The position numbers and the translations under genes were made by a program. DNA of 9,040 nucleotides, from NCBI GenBank assembly GCA_964470455.1, contig CAYYCX010000138.1:1-9040 (forward strand). Direction: 5' to 3'. The notes beneath the pieces were generated by a model. The model was not told the DNA's origin and did no database searches. It was given only the letters and a program-made list of their open reading frames with translations. This DNA comes from JAWXBM01 sp964470455 (GTDB taxonomy: Bacteria; Pseudomonadota; Gammaproteobacteria; Xanthomonadales; SZUA-36). This document shows positions 1 to 6,572 of this stretch, piece by piece; the first letter of the stretch is position 1, and each line of letters opens with the position of its first letter.

Positions 1-879
1 AGTGGCATACTCCCGCAAGTGTTCCGAAACATCGGCGAACAGGATCTGGTAAACGATGATGGCGCCCACCACCAGGCCCATGATGGCGCCGAACGCAAAA
101 ATATAGCCAATCGGCGTGGCGGAATTCCAGTAGTCGGTTTCGCGCTGTACAAAATCGGCCCGGGTCATCACCAGCACATCCTTTGGCAGGTATTCACGCA
201 GCTGGTCGCGAATGGTTTCGGCTGCCGACGGGTCCTCCAGGCGCACCAGTCCCAGCTGGATTTCATCGCGCGAGCGCTCCGGAAACAGCCGCAGCCAGTT
301 GTCGTCGCTGGTGATGACGGTGCCGTCGATGCCGAAGGAAGTGCCCATCCGGAACAACCCCACCACTTCCATTTCGCGATCATTGATCTCGGTTACAAAC
401 GGGCCGCTTGCAGCAAAATGCCCGGCTACGTCACCAAACTCCGGCCGCGCCGCCCGGTCGAACAGCACCACGTCCTGCTGTTGCAGCAGGTGGCGGGACT
501 CTTCAAACCCCGGCGCATCCAGCAACCGGTGGTCGGGATCAAATCCCAGCGTATTGATGCTGCGGCGGTCATTGTTCCAGGGATTTTTCCAGGTCGAGGG
601 AAAGATGTACACCGGGGTGATTTCCTTCACCCCCTCCACGCCAAGCACCTGGTACAGGCGGCGTATGGAAAAACCCTGGGGACGGACGATGAACACGCTG
701 TCCGGGCTGAACAGCGTAATATCGTATTCAAGCCGCTCATGGAAGCGCACGGCGCTTTCAAACAGCGCCGAACGGAAGCCGAGCTGCATCAGGATCAGCA
801 ACACGGCAAAACCGATGCCGCCCACCGCTACCGCGAGCCGCATGGGACGGTGCCTGAGTTGCAACCAGCCGAGCAACAT
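1..879 (-). CDS. devC: DevC-like ABC exporter permease (FtsX/MacB fold), 3' end cut by window edge
   Basis: This is the inner-membrane permease of a DevBCA-type ABC exporter. In cyanobacteria that family moves lipidic cargo outward together with a periplasmic adaptor and a TolC-like channel. The frame is open from the ATG at 877-879 to position 1, giving 293 codons with no stop; the family is usually about 385-400 residues, so roughly the last quarter is missing. TM1 covers about residues 14-35. A large periplasmic MacB-like domain follows (about 36-250), then TM2 (about 256-281). The visible part ends in SEHLREYAT, just where DevC proteins usually continue into a conserved cytoplasmic loop before TM3. 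Its start overlaps the adaptor's stop as TGATG, so the two are probably translationally coupled. The fold and family are confident from sequence recognition. The cargo is unknown, and the cyanobacterial function (heterocyst glycolipid export) should not be assumed. Confidence 0.88.
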   Translation of the reverse strand, partial: MLLGWLQLRHRPMRLAVAVGGIGFAVLLILMQLGFRSALFESAVRFHERLEYDITLFSPDSVFIVRPQGFSIRRLYQVLGVEGVKEITPVYIFPSTWKNPWNNDRRSINTLGFDPDHRLLDAPGFEESRHLLQQQDVVLFDRAARPEFGDVAGHFAASGPFVTEINDREMEVVGLFRMGTSFGIDGTVITSDDNWLRLFPERSRDEIQLGLVRLEDPSAAETIRDQLREYLPKDVLVMTRADFVQRETDYWNSATPIGYIFAFGAIMGLVVGAIIVYQILFADVSEHLREYAT

Positions 880-1781
880 CAGTCGGTACTGATCACGATG
901 TCAACTTGAAGGTAGGTCAGGCTGGCTGCCGCAGCCGAATCATCCAGGCGGATTTCCACTTCGATGATGCGCGCATCCTTGCGTGCCGCCGGGTCGGTGC
1001 CGATGGTGTCCATCTTGGCCACTTTCTGGCGAATGGCCTCAACCGTTCCGGTTAGCACCGAATCCAGTGCCTCGCTGCTGACCGTGGCCCGCTGGCCCAC
1101 ACGCACCCGGCCGATGTCGGTTTCGTACACTTCCGCTATGGCATACATCTGGCCTACCTGCCCCAGTTCGAGCAAGCCATTTTCAGCCGCTATTTCGCCT
1201 TCCCGGGCATGAACCTCCAGCACCCGCCCGGCAAATGGCGCCCGCACTTCCGAACGTGCCATGATGGCTTTGCGCAGATCAACCTGGACCTGGGCCAGCT
1301 CCGCATCAGCCTGCGCCACTTCAGCCTCCGCCTTGGCCGTGATGCACGCTGCGGCGGTCGTTTCCGCACGGCCTTCAGCCAGGTCAGCCTCTTCCTCGCC
1401 GGCCATGCCCTTCTCCAGCAATACCTTGCGACGCTCCGCTTCGCGTTCCGCCACACTCGCGCCCACACAGGCCTCGTCGGCCGCGCTGCGGGCCGCCACC
1501 AGCTGCTTCATGGCACGCTTCAGCCGCGCTTCCGCTTCTTCGTAATAGCCCCGTGCGATACTCATGGTTTCCATGATCGCCAGGACTTCTCCCTTGGGAA
1601 CGTCCTGCCCGGGCTTGACCAGCAGTTTCTCAACCACCGCGCCGTAAGCCGACTCGGGCGTGAGCGGCGCCGATATCAGGCGTACGCCGTCCCTGGGCTC
1701 CAGCCGGCCCAGCGCGGATACGCCGTCGGCGGCAAACGCCGGACCTGAGGCAAGAATCCAGCAAGCAACCACCCGGGACAT
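879..1781 (-). CDS. devB: DevB-like periplasmic adaptor (HlyD/MFP family) of ABC exporter
   Basis: This is the periplasmic membrane-fusion subunit that links the DevC permease to an outer-membrane channel. With the start at 1781 the product is 300 residues. It has an N-terminal signal peptide (MSRVVACWILASGPAFA, cleavage before ADG), a first lipoyl half (about 48-72, VEKLLVKPGQDVPKGEVLAI), a long Ala/Glu-rich alpha-helical hairpin (about 79-175), a second lipoyl half (about 180-206, VRAPFAGRVLEVHAREG) and a beta-barrel domain reaching the C terminus. The frame stays open to another ATG at 1877, which would add 32 residues in front of the signal peptide. I prefer 1781 because it puts the hydrophobic segment at the N terminus. 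Neither start has a strong ribosome binding site, so the choice is uncertain. It is the first gene of the operon and overlaps devC by TGATG. Cys105 and Cys146 face each other in the hairpin, and the tip serine typical of TolC-binding adaptors is Gly128. Confidence 0.87.
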   Translation of the reverse strand: MSRVVACWILASGPAFAADGVSALGRLEPRDGVRLISAPLTPESAYGAVVEKLLVKPGQDVPKGEVLAIMETMSIARGYYEEAEARLKRAMKQLVAARSAADEACVGASVAEREAERRKVLLEKGMAGEEEADLAEGRAETTAAACITAKAEAEVAQADAELAQVQVDLRKAIMARSEVRAPFAGRVLEVHAREGEIAAENGLLELGQVGQMYAIAEVYETDIGRVRVGQRATVSSEALDSVLTGTVEAIRQKVAKMDTIGTDPAARKDARIIEVEIRLDDSAAAASLTYLQVDIVISTD

Positions 1782-1986
1782 AAGCGACAGGAACTTCGCG
1801 TTCGCATTTGAACAATTACCGAACCACAGGTTGTTGCAGATTGGATGATGTTTTTCGCGCGGCTGTGTACGCTGCATGTGACCGTCCGTGCTCTTTATTT
1901 TCTAGCGCCGTACTCTACAACAAATGGTAAGGTACGGCAGCACGCAGCCGCTTTCGAGATTCACCCGACGAAGGACAAGAACCCAA
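1782..1986. promoter_or_regulatory. Divergent intergenic region between the DevB operon and the symporter operon
   Basis: These 205 bp must hold promoters for both divergent operons; if the DevB-like gene starts at 1877 the gap shrinks to 109 bp. An AT-rich patch around 1891-1925 (ctctttattttctag and the following tactctacaacaaatgg) is the most promoter-like part, but I cannot pair convincing -35 and -10 hexamers on either strand. An AAGGA ahead of the ATG at 1987 is a plausible ribosome binding site for the DUF4212 gene. I saw no strong operator-like palindrome. Confidence 0.4.
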
Positions 1987-2328
1987 ATGCCGCCCGCAAG
2001 CACCTCATCAACACCCAACGCCGATCCACAACAATCACTCCCGGAACAGGAACGGGCACGCGCCTACTGGCGGGCCAATATCCGGCTGGTGGGAGTCTGC
2101 CTCGCCGTCTGGTTCCTGGCCTCGTACGGCTGCGGCATCCTGTTTGCCGAGTACCTGAACCAGTTCCGGCTGTTCGGCTTCAAGCTCGGTTTCTGGTTTG
2201 CCCAACAGGGTTCAATTTACGTGTTCCTGATGATCATTCTCTACTATGTCTGGCGCATCAACGCGCTGGACCGGCGCTTTGATGTTCATGAGGAAGATGC
2301 CGATCATTCCGGTGGGGGCGCGCACTGA
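1987..2328 (+). CDS. DUF4212 protein, small subunit of sodium/solute symporter
   Basis: This is a small inner-membrane protein of the DUF4212 family (sodium/solute symporter small subunit), which accompanies VC_2705-type symporters. The start at 1987 gives 113 residues; the frame is open to an ATG at 1924, but that extension is Arg-rich and unlike the family. An AAGGA lies about 11 nt upstream of 1987. After a polar N-terminal tail comes the conserved AYWRANIRLV entry into TM1 (about 33-54), then a short loop with FGFKLGFWFAQQGS, TM2 (about 75-90, IYVFLMIILYYVWR) and an acidic, His-containing tail (RFDVHEEDADHSGGGAH). Its stop overlaps the symporter start as TGATG, and the GGTGGGGG inside its 3' end can serve as the ribosome binding site of the next gene. 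Family assignment is confident. Its biochemical role, probably assembly or modulation of the large subunit, is inferred from constant pairing. Confidence 0.92.
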   Translation: MPPASTSSTPNADPQQSLPEQERARAYWRANIRLVGVCLAVWFLASYGCGILFAEYLNQFRLFGFKLGFWFAQQGSIYVFLMIILYYVWRINALDRRFDVHEEDADHSGGGAH

Positions 2329-4103
2329 TGGACCTGAAAACCCTGACCTACCTGGTGGTGGGGCTCAGCTTCCTGCTGTACATCATCATTGCGGTTGCCT
2401 CCAAGGCCAGGTCCACCGGCGATTTCTATGTGGCAGGCAATCACGTGCACCCCATCGCCAACGGCATGGCCACCGGCGCCGACTGGATGTCGGCGGCTTC
2501 GTTCATTTCCATGGCCGGGCTGATCGCGTTCCAGGGCTACGGCGGCTCCGTCTACCTGATGGGATGGACCGGCGGTTATGTGTTGCTGGCCCTGTTGCTG
2601 GCGCCCTACCTGCGCAAATACGGACGCTTCACCGTGCCGGAATTCATCGGCGACCGCTATTACTCCAACACCGCCCGCGCCGTGGCGGTGATCTGTCTGA
2701 TCTTCATTTCCTTCACCTATGTGGCCGGCCAGATGCGCGGCGTGGGCATCGTGTTTTCCCGCTTTCTCGAAGTGCCGGTCAGCGTCGGCCTGCTGATCGG
2801 CATGGCCATCGTCTTCGTGTACGCGGTGCTCGGCGGCATGAAAGGCATCACCTACACCCAGGTGGCGCAATACTGCGTTCTGATTTTTGCCTACACGGTG
2901 CCGGCGATATTCATTGCGCTGAACATGACCGGCAACCCCGTGCCGCAACTCGGGCTGGGGAGCAAGCTGGCGGGCGAAAACGTCTACCTGCTGCAGAAAC
3001 TGGATGCCGTGGTTGCCGACCTTGGTTTCAAGGCCTACACCGAGGGGACCCGCAGCACCATCGACATGTTCATGATCACCCTGGCGCTGATGGTGGGAAC
3101 CGCCGGTCTGCCGCATGTCATCGTGCGCTTCTTCACCGTGCGCAAGGTTTCCGATGCACGCAAATCAGCCGGTTATGCCCTCCTGTTCATCGCCATTCTG
3201 TACACCACGGCTCCGGCGGTGGGCGCCATGGCGCGGCTCAATCTGCTGGATACGATTCAGCCCGGCGAAGTGGGAGCGGAAGATGGCAACATGGTGTATG
3301 CCGAACGGCCGCAATGGTTCCGCACCTGGGAGGATACCGGTCTGCTGGTGTTTGAAGACCACAACGGTGACGGCCGGGTGCAGTACTACAACGACGCCAA
3401 CCCGACATTTGCCGAACAGGCTGCCGGCCATGGCTGGAAGGGCAATGAACTGACGGTCGATCCGGACATCATGGTGTTGGCCAACCCGGAAATTGCCCGC
3501 CTGCCCAACTGGGTGATTGCGCTGGTGGCTGCCGGTGGCATTGCCGCGGCCCTTTCCACGGCGGCCGGATTGCTGCTGGTGATTTCCTCATCGATTTCAC
3601 ATGACCTGCTCAAGGGCATCGTGATGCCCGGCATCAGTGACAAGGATGAACTGCGCGCCGGCCGGGTGGCTGCAGCCGTGGCCATCCTGATTGCCGGCTA
3701 CCTGGGGTTCAATCCACCGGGATTTGTGGCGCAGGTGGTGGCTTTTGCCTTTGGACTGGCCGCGGCTTCGCTGTTCCCGGCCATCCTGATGGGCATTTTT
3801 TCCAACCGCATCAACAAGACGGGCGCCATTGCCGGCATGCTCACCGGCCTGGTGTTCACCTTTGCCTATATCATCGTGTTCAAGGGTGTGTTTTTCGCGC
3901 CGCTGCGGGAAAACATCCCCGCCAACTGGCTGCTGGGCATTTCACCCGAGGGCATTGGCGTGGTTGGCATGCTGCTGAATTTCGCCGTGGCCTTCGTGGT
4001 CAGCCGCCTGGGCGAGCCGCCGCCGCAGGAGGTTCAGCAACTGGTAGAGGACATCCGCGTGCCCTGGGCCGTGACCCGGGTGGTCAGTCGTCCTTCACCC
4101 TGA
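2328..4103 (+). CDS. Sodium:solute symporter, VC_2705 subfamily (ActP-related)
   Basis: This 591-residue secondary transporter of the SSS family has about 13 transmembrane segments and is related to the acetate permease ActP. It should couple inward sodium flow to uptake of a small organic solute, and the substrate cannot be read from sequence. Family hallmarks are GGMKGITYTQVAQY (about 169-182), GTAGLPHVIVRFFTVRKVSDARKSAGYA (about 257-284, read in two parts) and AALSTAAGLLLVISSSISHDLL (about 407-428, also in two parts), where Ser410/Thr411 are the likely sodium ligands. Between TM8 and TM9 there is a long extramembrane stretch (about 304-392) containing an EF-hand-like DHNGDGR loop at 344-350. 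The start is fixed by the TGATG overlap with the DUF4212 gene. The C terminus overlaps the convergent TPR gene by 20 bp. Family is confident. An acetate or short-chain acid substrate would be a guess from ActP similarity. Confidence 0.94.
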   Translation: MDLKTLTYLVVGLSFLLYIIIAVASKARSTGDFYVAGNHVHPIANGMATGADWMSAASFISMAGLIAFQGYGGSVYLMGWTGGYVLLALLLAPYLRKYGRFTVPEFIGDRYYSNTARAVAVICLIFISFTYVAGQMRGVGIVFSRFLEVPVSVGLLIGMAIVFVYAVLGGMKGITYTQVAQYCVLIFAYTVPAIFIALNMTGNPVPQLGLGSKLAGENVYLLQKLDAVVADLGFKAYTEGTRSTIDMFMITLALMVGTAGLPHVIVRFFTVRKVSDARKSAGYALLFIAILYTTAPAVGAMARLNLLDTIQPGEVGAEDGNMVYAERPQWFRTWEDTGLLVFEDHNGDGRVQYYNDANPTFAEQAAGHGWKGNELTVDPDIMVLANPEIARLPNWVIALVAAGGIAAALSTAAGLLLVISSSISHDLLKGIVMPGISDKDELRAGRVAAAVAILIAGYLGFNPPGFVAQVVAFAFGLAAASLFPAILMGIFSNRINKTGAIAGMLTGLVFTFAYIIVFKGVFFAPLRENIPANWLLGISPEGIGVVGMLLNFAVAFVVSRLGEPPPQEVQQLVEDIRVPWAVTRVVSRPSP

Positions 4104-5703
4104 TGAGCTCCAGCTTGTTGCGCGTGTAAGCCGCTTCCGAATCCTTGCCCTGCTTTTCCAGCGCAGTGGCAAGGCCATCCAGGCTGCGGGCCCGCAAGCG
4201 GGCGCGCTGGAGTTGCAGGCGGAACGCGGCTTCGGCATCCGGGTATTTGCGCGCATCCAGCAGCATTTCGCCTTCCAGCTCGGCACTGGGCCAGTCGACG
4301 AAGGTCGGGCCGAAGGAGTACGGCATTTCGCCTTCCAGGCGGCTGGCTTCGGCGGCGAAGCGCGCGGCCTGTTGGGATTCGCCGCGGGCGAACTCGGTAC
4401 CCGCCAGCAGTTCCTGTTCCATCACTTTCAGCCGTTGCAGGTATTGCTGGTTGCTGGGAGCAGGCTCTGCCTGCTGCCCCAGCAGCCGGGACAGCTCTGA
4501 CTGCATGGCGCGAAACTGGCCGAGGTACTGGGTGGCTGCGGATGGCTGGCCGGCATGGGCCGCGCGCATGCCCTGCACGAAGCTGTAGTTGAGATTCGGG
4601 TCAAAGGCGTCGCCGAGCTTGAAGTTCCAGTCGGCCACGGCGCCGGACCAGTCGCGGGTTTCCACCAGGTAGCGGGTCCACATCTGCACCACCGATCCGG
4701 TGATGTCCTGGTCGGAGTCGAGGTTCATCCGCTCGTCTGGCGCTTTATTCACCGCCTGCAGTTCCTGGTAGGCGGCCGTGAGCAGTTCCAGCGCCGCGTC
4801 CTTGCGCCCCTGTTGCAGCAGTGCGTACAGCAGCCAGAAATTGTAGTGGCCCCAGTGCCGCGGCGGCTCACCCTGTTCCTGGCGCATGCTGTTCTGCACC
4901 CGCACGGCATTCTCGTTCGCGCTCACCACGTCCTGCCACATGCCCAGCGCCAGGAAGATGTGCGAAGTCATGTGCAGCGAATGCCCGGCATCCGGCGCCA
5001 TTTTCGCCAGCGCCCGCGCGGCGCTGAGGCCCAGCACCGCATGGTCGGGATCATCCACGCCGTGGATCAGGTAATGCGCCGCGCCCGGATGCCGCGGGTT
5101 GGCGCTGAACACGTTCTGCGCCAGGGCAGTGCTGAGCATGTAACTCGGAATATCGCGAACGCCGGCATTCACGCCGAACAGGGCCAGGGCGTAAAACAGC
5201 TGCACCTCATGATCTTCGGGGTACTGCAGCGCCATTCGTTCCATGTAGCGCGCGTATGCCTGGTCGCGCTGCGATTTCGTGCCTTCGCCATAAAGCACTT
5301 CCAGCGCGGCCAGCCAGGCCTTTTCTTTTTCGTCCTCGGTGACCATCAGCCGTTGTTCGGGCGTGGCGCTGAGCCTGGTCAGCACCGCCCGCGCGGCATC
5401 GAGGTCCTGCCGGTCCCAGATCGGATGGTTATGGGTCATGGCCTCGCCCCAATAGGCCATGGCGAAATCGGGCTCGATCTCCTGCGCGGTGATGAACTCT
5501 CGGCGCGCGAACGGGTATTCAAACAGGTGCAACAACAGCATGCCGCGAATGAAGGCGGCCTGCGCTTCGGGGTTGACAGCGGTGGTGGGAAAGTCGATTT
5601 CGCCCAATACCCGGCCTGCGTGTTGCGGCTGTTCTTCGTCCTCGTGTGCCTGCAACGAACCGCAGGCACACAGCAGCAGGCAAAGCAGGATTCTGTGTAA
5701 CAT
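4084..5703 (-). CDS. Exported histidine-rich TPR-like protein, function unknown
   Basis: This is an exported protein of 539 residues built largely of TPR-like helical pairs. The start at 5703 begins with the signal sequence MLHRILLCLLLCACGSLQA. It could be cleaved by signal peptidase I after Ala19, or treated as a lipoprotein at Cys14 (LCAC is a marginal lipobox). The frame is open to an ATG at 5781, but that would bury the signal sequence behind 26 residues. Helical repeats are visible at about 45-98 (EPDFAMAYWGEAM), 165-265, 285-315 and 430-535 (ARKYPDAEAAFRLQLQRA). Unusual for a TPR protein are four histidine motifs: MTHNHP (H91, H93), HPGAAHYLIHGVDDPDH (H205, H210, H214, H221), GHSLHMTSH (H241, H244, H248) and RHWGH (H283, H286). 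These look like ligand- or metal-binding residues along the superhelix. It is monocistronic as far as seen, divergent from the kinase and convergent with the symporter. I recognise the architecture but not an established function. Confidence 0.85.
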   Translation of the reverse strand: MLHRILLCLLLCACGSLQAHEDEEQPQHAGRVLGEIDFPTTAVNPEAQAAFIRGMLLLHLFEYPFARREFITAQEIEPDFAMAYWGEAMTHNHPIWDRQDLDAARAVLTRLSATPEQRLMVTEDEKEKAWLAALEVLYGEGTKSQRDQAYARYMERMALQYPEDHEVQLFYALALFGVNAGVRDIPSYMLSTALAQNVFSANPRHPGAAHYLIHGVDDPDHAVLGLSAARALAKMAPDAGHSLHMTSHIFLALGMWQDVVSANENAVRVQNSMRQEQGEPPRHWGHYNFWLLYALLQQGRKDAALELLTAAYQELQAVNKAPDERMNLDSDQDITGSVVQMWTRYLVETRDWSGAVADWNFKLGDAFDPNLNYSFVQGMRAAHAGQPSAATQYLGQFRAMQSELSRLLGQQAEPAPSNQQYLQRLKVMEQELLAGTEFARGESQQAARFAAEASRLEGEMPYSFGPTFVDWPSAELEGEMLLDARKYPDAEAAFRLQLQRARLRARSLDGLATALEKQGKDSEAAYTRNKLELIRVKDD

Positions 5704-5801
5704 GTGCACCCCGGCAGCATTCAGGAAGTCCGGGGCATATTGCCGCCTGGTGCCGGGCTTGTAAACCGGCAGCCCGGCCACGATCCGCGACGCGAACAGG
5801 T
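5704..5801. promoter_or_regulatory. Divergent intergenic region between TPR gene and deoxynucleoside kinase
   Basis: These 98 bp separate two divergent starts. They include a short palindrome GGCA-TAT-TGCC (5734-5744) and an 8-bp inverted repeat at 5752-5778. CATATT (5736-5741) could act as a -10 element for the kinase, but no good -35 lies at the right distance. The kinase ATG is preceded by AACAGGT, a ribosome binding site spaced too closely to be strong. Confidence 0.4.
5752..5778. repeat. Perfect 8-bp inverted repeat in divergent promoter region
   Basis: GCCGGGCT (5752-5759) is matched exactly by AGCCCGGC (5771-5778) across an 11-nt spacer. It lies 23 bp upstream of the kinase start and about 50 bp upstream of the TPR gene start. 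It could be a 5'-leader hairpin in the kinase mRNA or a protein-binding site. There is no T-tract, so it is not an intrinsic terminator. Function is inferred from position only. Confidence 0.5.
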
Positions 5802-6443
5802 ATGAACCGAAGAAAATTCATCGCCATCGCCGGCAATATCGGCGCCGGCAAATCCTCATTGCTGGAATTCCTCAGCACCACCTACCACGTGGCGCCGTTC
5901 TACGAGCCGAACGAGGATAACCCCTACCTGGCGGATTTTTACCGCGACATGAAGCGCTGGGCCTTCCAGTCACAGCTGTTTTTCCTCAGCAACAAATTCC
6001 GCATTCACCAGGAAGCCGACAGGCTGCAAGGCGTGGTGGTGCAGGACCGCACCATTTACGAAGACGCGGAGATCTTCGCCACCGCCCTGTACCGGATGCG
6101 CAAGATCGACCAGCGCGACTGGCAGACCTACTGGGCGTTTTACCAGAACATCATTTCGTCCATCCAGCCGCCGGACCTGATGATCTACCTGCGCTGCCCG
6201 GTGCGGGTGCTGCGGCAGCGCATCCGCGCCCGTGGGCGCTCCATGGAACAGGACATTCCGCTGGCCTACCTGAAGCGCCTGGACCGGCTGTACGAGGAAT
6301 GGCTGGCGCGTTACACGCTGAGTGAAGTGCTGGTGGTGGAATCGGGCCAGCTGGATTATGTCTCCGACCTCATCGACCGGCAGGACCTGCGCGAACGCAT
6401 CGAAGCCCTGCTGCCGGCAACGCTTACCCGCCAGGGGCGTTGA
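5802..6443 (+). CDS. Deoxynucleoside kinase (deoxyadenosine/deoxyguanosine kinase family)
   Basis: This cytoplasmic 213-residue salvage enzyme transfers phosphate from ATP to the 5'-hydroxyl of a deoxynucleoside. The P-loop GNIGAGKSS is at 11-19. The substrate-site acid is probably E35 (YEPNEDNPY). The conserved DRTIYEDAEIFA (82-93) corresponds to the DRS/ERS motif and following acid of the family. The Arg-rich lid RIRARGRSMEQDIP is at 140-153. The length matches bacterial dAK/dGK enzymes (about 210-220 residues). An upstream extension to 5646 would be antisense to the TPR gene and lacks family similarity, and no in-frame GTG or TTG lies closer, so the ATG at 5802 is chosen despite a weak ribosome binding site. 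The family is clear. Specificity among deoxyadenosine, deoxyguanosine and deoxycytidine cannot be settled here. No other nucleotide-metabolism gene is in the window. Confidence 0.92.
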   Translation: MNRRKFIAIAGNIGAGKSSLLEFLSTTYHVAPFYEPNEDNPYLADFYRDMKRWAFQSQLFFLSNKFRIHQEADRLQGVVVQDRTIYEDAEIFATALYRMRKIDQRDWQTYWAFYQNIISSIQPPDLMIYLRCPVRVLRQRIRARGRSMEQDIPLAYLKRLDRLYEEWLARYTLSEVLVVESGQLDYVSDLIDRQDLRERIEALLPATLTRQGR

Positions 6444-6450
6444 AGCCCCT
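6433..6450 (+). terminator. Possible hairpin at end of kinase gene
   Basis: AGGGGC (6433-6438) and GCCCCT (6445-6450) form a perfect 6-bp GC-rich stem with a six-base loop that contains the kinase stop codon TGA (6441-6443). No U-tract follows (CGCACACAG), so it is at best a weak intrinsic terminator or an mRNA 3'-end stabiliser. Confidence 0.35.
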
Positions 6451-6483
6451 CGCACACAGATAGCCTGGCCCGGCACGGGTGTT

Positions 6484-6489
6484 TATAAT
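6484..6489 (+). promoter_or_regulatory. Candidate sigma-70 -10 element for the DUF2141 gene
   Basis: A perfect TATAAT lies in the 129-bp gap between the kinase and the DUF2141 gene, 83 bp upstream of the ATG at 6573. The -35 region at 17-bp spacing (TAGCCT, 6461-6466) matches poorly. A TG sits two bases rather than one ahead of the hexamer, so the extended -10 is imperfect. It suggests the DUF2141 gene has its own promoter and is not simply co-transcribed with the kinase. Confidence 0.5.
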
Positions 6490-6572
6490 GCGCGGCCTGC
6501 CAGCCGCCGTGGAACTTTTGCCACGGGCACCCGTCAGTCTGGCAGTCCTGATGGCTAAGGAATTGGATTGAG

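Noticed and set aside
19..909. A 296-codon plus-strand open frame, rich in His and Gln
   Set aside because: It lies fully antisense to the DevC-like gene, which has clear family motifs. Its composition is typical of the reverse complement of a GC-rich coding frame, and it has no recognisable domain.
1782..1877. A 32-residue N-terminal extension of the DevB-like adaptor from the ATG at 1877
   Set aside because: It would place the signal-peptide core well inside the protein. It is kept only as an alternative, because the upstream ATG has a partial GGACGG ribosome binding site.
1924..1986. A 21-residue N-terminal extension of the DUF4212 protein
   Set aside because: It is Arg-rich and unlike the family; the ATG at 1987 has an AAGGA upstream and gives the usual length.
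2246..3355. A 369-codon plus-strand frame within the symporter region
   Set aside because: It is out of frame with the symporter, which has strong family motifs over the same bases, and its product is Arg/His/Gly-rich without a domain.
4555..5700. A 381-codon plus-strand frame antisense to the TPR gene
   Set aside because: The minus-strand product has a signal peptide and helical repeats. The plus-strand product is a low-complexity shadow with no initiation signals I could support.
6433..6450. The hairpin after the kinase as a true intrinsic terminator
   Set aside because: The stem is only 6 bp, overlaps the stop codon and is followed by no U-tract; it is listed only at low confidence.
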